A stretch of DNA of 64,000 bases, from positions 2,914,001-2,978,000 of the forward strand of contig CAWKDN010000001.1 of the NCBI GenBank assembly GCA_963848415.1. The letters run 5' to 3'. The DNA comes from CAVQBC01 sp963848415 (lineage in GTDB: Bacteria; Actinomycetota; Thermoleophilia; Solirubrobacterales; Solirubrobacteraceae). The position numbers and the translations under genes were made by a program. Shown here in pieces: positions 62,764 through 64,000 of this stretch; position 1 is the stretch's first letter; each line of letters starts with the position of its first letter. The notes beneath the pieces are model-generated. The model saw only the letters and a list, made by a program, of their open reading frames with translations. It was not told the DNA's origin and made no database searches.

Positions 62764-62794
62764 GGGCGGGGGCTCCTTGTGCGTGGTCGGCGCT

Positions 62795-63655
62795 CTAGCG
62801 AGTCGCCGCCGGGAGGGTGAGGGGGTCGAGGAGGACGTTGTCGATGAGCCGGACGGGGCCGACGTGGGCGGCGATCGCGACCAGCGCGCGGCCGTCGAGC
62901 GTCGCCAGCGGCTCGAGCGTGTCGGGGTCGACGACGGCGAGGTACTCCGGCTGGATGCCGTCGAGTTGGGTGAGAGCGGCCTCGCGGACGCGAGCGGCGT
63001 CGCGCTCGCCGCCGTCCACGGCCTGCTGGGCGGCGCGCAGCGCACGGGAGAGGCCGACGGCCTGATCGCGCTCGGCCGCGCCGAGCCGGCGGTTGCGGCT
63101 GGAGAGCGCGAGGCCGTCGGCCTCGCGCACGGTCGGCACGATCTCGAGCCGGACCGGCACGTCGAGGTCGCGGATCATCTGGCGCACGACGACCACCTGC
63201 TGGGCGTCCTTCTGGCCGAAGTAGGCGACGTCAGGGCCGACCATGTTCAAGAGCTTGAGCACGACCGTGCAGACGCCGGCGAAGTGCCCCGGGCGCGAGG
63301 CGCCCTCGAGCACGTCGGAGAGCCCGCCGACCGTGACCGCGGTCGCGAAGCCGGCCGGGTAGACCTCGCCCTCCGGCGGCGCGAAGAGCACGTCGACGCC
63401 GAGCGCCTCGGCGGTGGCGGCGTCCTCCGCCTCGGAGCGCGGATAGGCCTGGAGGTCGCGCGGGTCGTTGAACTGCGCCGGGTTGACGAACAACGAGACG
63501 ATCACCTCGCCGGCGGCCTCGCGGGCGGCCCGCATCAGCGCCTCGTGCCCGCCGTGGAAGGCGCCCATGGTCGGGACGAGCGCCACCGTCCGCCCGCCGG
63601 CGCGGGCGGCCGCGACGTGCGCGCGGACGTCGGCGACGGTGCGCAACGTGATCAC
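62795..63655 (-). CDS. panC: Pantothenate synthetase
   Basis: 286 residues. Joins pantoate to beta-alanine using ATP. Motifs: VALVPTMGAFHGGHEALMRA (HxGH nucleotide site), VSLFVNPAQFNDPRDLQAYP, AYFGQKDAQQVVVVRQMI and LALSSRNRRL (SSRN). GTG start overlapping the DUF2520 stop by 4 bp. With panB downstream this is a pantothenate operon; coaE in the same window lies at the other end of the CoA pathway. Confidence 0.97.
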   Translation of the reverse strand: MITLRTVADVRAHVAAARAGGRTVALVPTMGAFHGGHEALMRAAREAAGEVIVSLFVNPAQFNDPRDLQAYPRSEAEDAATAEALGVDVLFAPPEGEVYPAGFATAVTVGGLSDVLEGASRPGHFAGVCTVVLKLLNMVGPDVAYFGQKDAQQVVVVRQMIRDLDVPVRLEIVPTVREADGLALSSRNRRLGAAERDQAVGLSRALRAAQQAVDGGERDAARVREAALTQLDGIQPEYLAVVDPDTLEPLATLDGRALVAIAAHVGPVRLIDNVLLDPLTLPAATR

Positions 63656-64000
63656 GCGCGCGCCCCCGCGAGGCTCCGGGTGGCCTCCGCCAGCGCGTCG
63701 TAGAGCGCGAGCAGCTCGGGCGCGCGCTCGCTCAGCGCGGCGCGGTGGCGGGCGACCGTCGCCTCGTCGCCGCGGGCGATCGGCCCAGTCAGGGCCTCCT
63801 CGCCGCCGAGCTGGGCCCAGTTCTCCACCGCGGCGCGGACGAGCGGCGCCAGGTGCTCGCGCTGGACGCCCGCGGTGGCCGCCAGCTGCTCGGCGGCGGC
63901 CTGCAGCGTGACGAGGAAGTTCGCGGCCATCGAGGCGGCGGCGTGGTAGGCGGCGCGGTCGTCGGCAGCGACCTCGATCGGCACCATCCCGAGCGCCACC
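63652..64000 (-). CDS. Rossmann/DUF2520-type protein, C-terminal part only
   Basis: 116 residues visible; the N-terminus lies beyond the window. The helical stretch YHAAASMAANFLVTLQAAAE, the segment LTGPIARGDEATVARHRAAL and the following LLALYDALAEATRSL match the DUF2520 domain that follows a Rossmann fold. The protein resembles ketopantoate-reductase-like enzymes and is often found directly before panC, so a role in pantoate formation is plausible but unproven. GTGA overlap with panC. Confidence 0.85.
   Translation of the reverse strand, partial: VALGMVPIEVAADDRAAYHAAASMAANFLVTLQAAAEQLAATAGVQREHLAPLVRAAVENWAQLGGEEALTGPIARGDEATVARHRAALSERAPELLALYDALAEATRSLAGARA

Overview
The window is very GC-rich (clearly above 70%) and carries dense, short-gapped genes with GC-saturated third codon positions. 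The order polA - rpsA - coaE - uvrB - uvrA, read on the + strand across 48 kb, is the order known from actinobacteria (in Mycobacterium tuberculosis these lie close together, Rv1629-Rv1638). Together with LysM/SLT wall hydrolases, an AfsR-type regulator, an RTX-like GGxGxD tail, leaderless-looking starts and an actinobacterial-type LexA box, this points to an actinobacterium. My best inference is a deep branch such as Thermoleophilia (Solirubrobacterales); this is not proven from the window. No rRNA, tRNA, CRISPR array, prophage or intact insertion sequence was seen.

Layout. 1-5.7 kb: the 3' part of polA, two overlapping genes that are the separate halves of a Tm-1-like protein, a tail-anchored CoxG-like protein and a membrane protein. 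5.7-9.8 kb: FAD enzymes and an esterase around a ~200-bp inverted-repeat element. 9.9-13.4 kb: rpsA, coaE, a lytic transglycosylase and an SDR, tightly overlapped, with two apparent CTG starts. 13.4-17.0 kb: a secreted GH13 amylase and an acetyltransferase. 17.0-21.0 kb: a chimeric pseudogene (methyltransferase remnant joined to an RTX-like tail) next to an AfsR-type regulator. 21.1-32.2 kb: an alpha-glucan module consisting of a four-gene sugar ABC importer, its LacI regulator, a divergent alpha-glucosidase, a debranching-type enzyme and a secreted glycosidase. 32.2-36.3 kb: a frameshifted amino-acid permease, a universal stress protein, and uvrB. 36.5-41.7 kb: a C5-epimerase-like lipoprotein with an arginine-rich repeat tail, mutY, a DivIVA-like protein and an M32 carboxypeptidase. 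41.7-45.4 kb: a compact four-gene envelope operon (trypsin-fold protein lacking its serine, two seven-bladed propellers, a SCO1 protein). 45.5-49.4 kb: SOS-boxed uvrA and an HhH DNA glycosylase. 49.4-53.3 kb: a glycine-betaine type ABC importer operon followed by a hairpin-rich element with perfect terminal inverted repeats. 53.3-56.8 kb: hyuB/hyuA, with hyuA frameshifted. 56.8-64 kb: LysM-SLT hydrolase, hexapeptide acyltransferase, glutaryl-CoA-dehydrogenase-like enzyme, Pit phosphate transporter with its DUF47 partner, and panB-panC-DUF2520.

Functional threads. DNA repair (polA, uvrB, uvrA, mutY, AlkA-like glycosylase) forms the conserved backbone. Starch or glycogen breakdown is split between secreted enzymes, an importer and cytoplasmic glucosidases, with LacI-type palindromes at the key promoters. 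The least explained parts are the 41.7-45.4 kb envelope operon and the two non-coding inverted-repeat elements at 7.5-7.7 kb and 53.0-53.3 kb. Three genes look broken (methyltransferase/RTX chimera, permease, hyuA). The latter two are single-base events that could be sequence errors.
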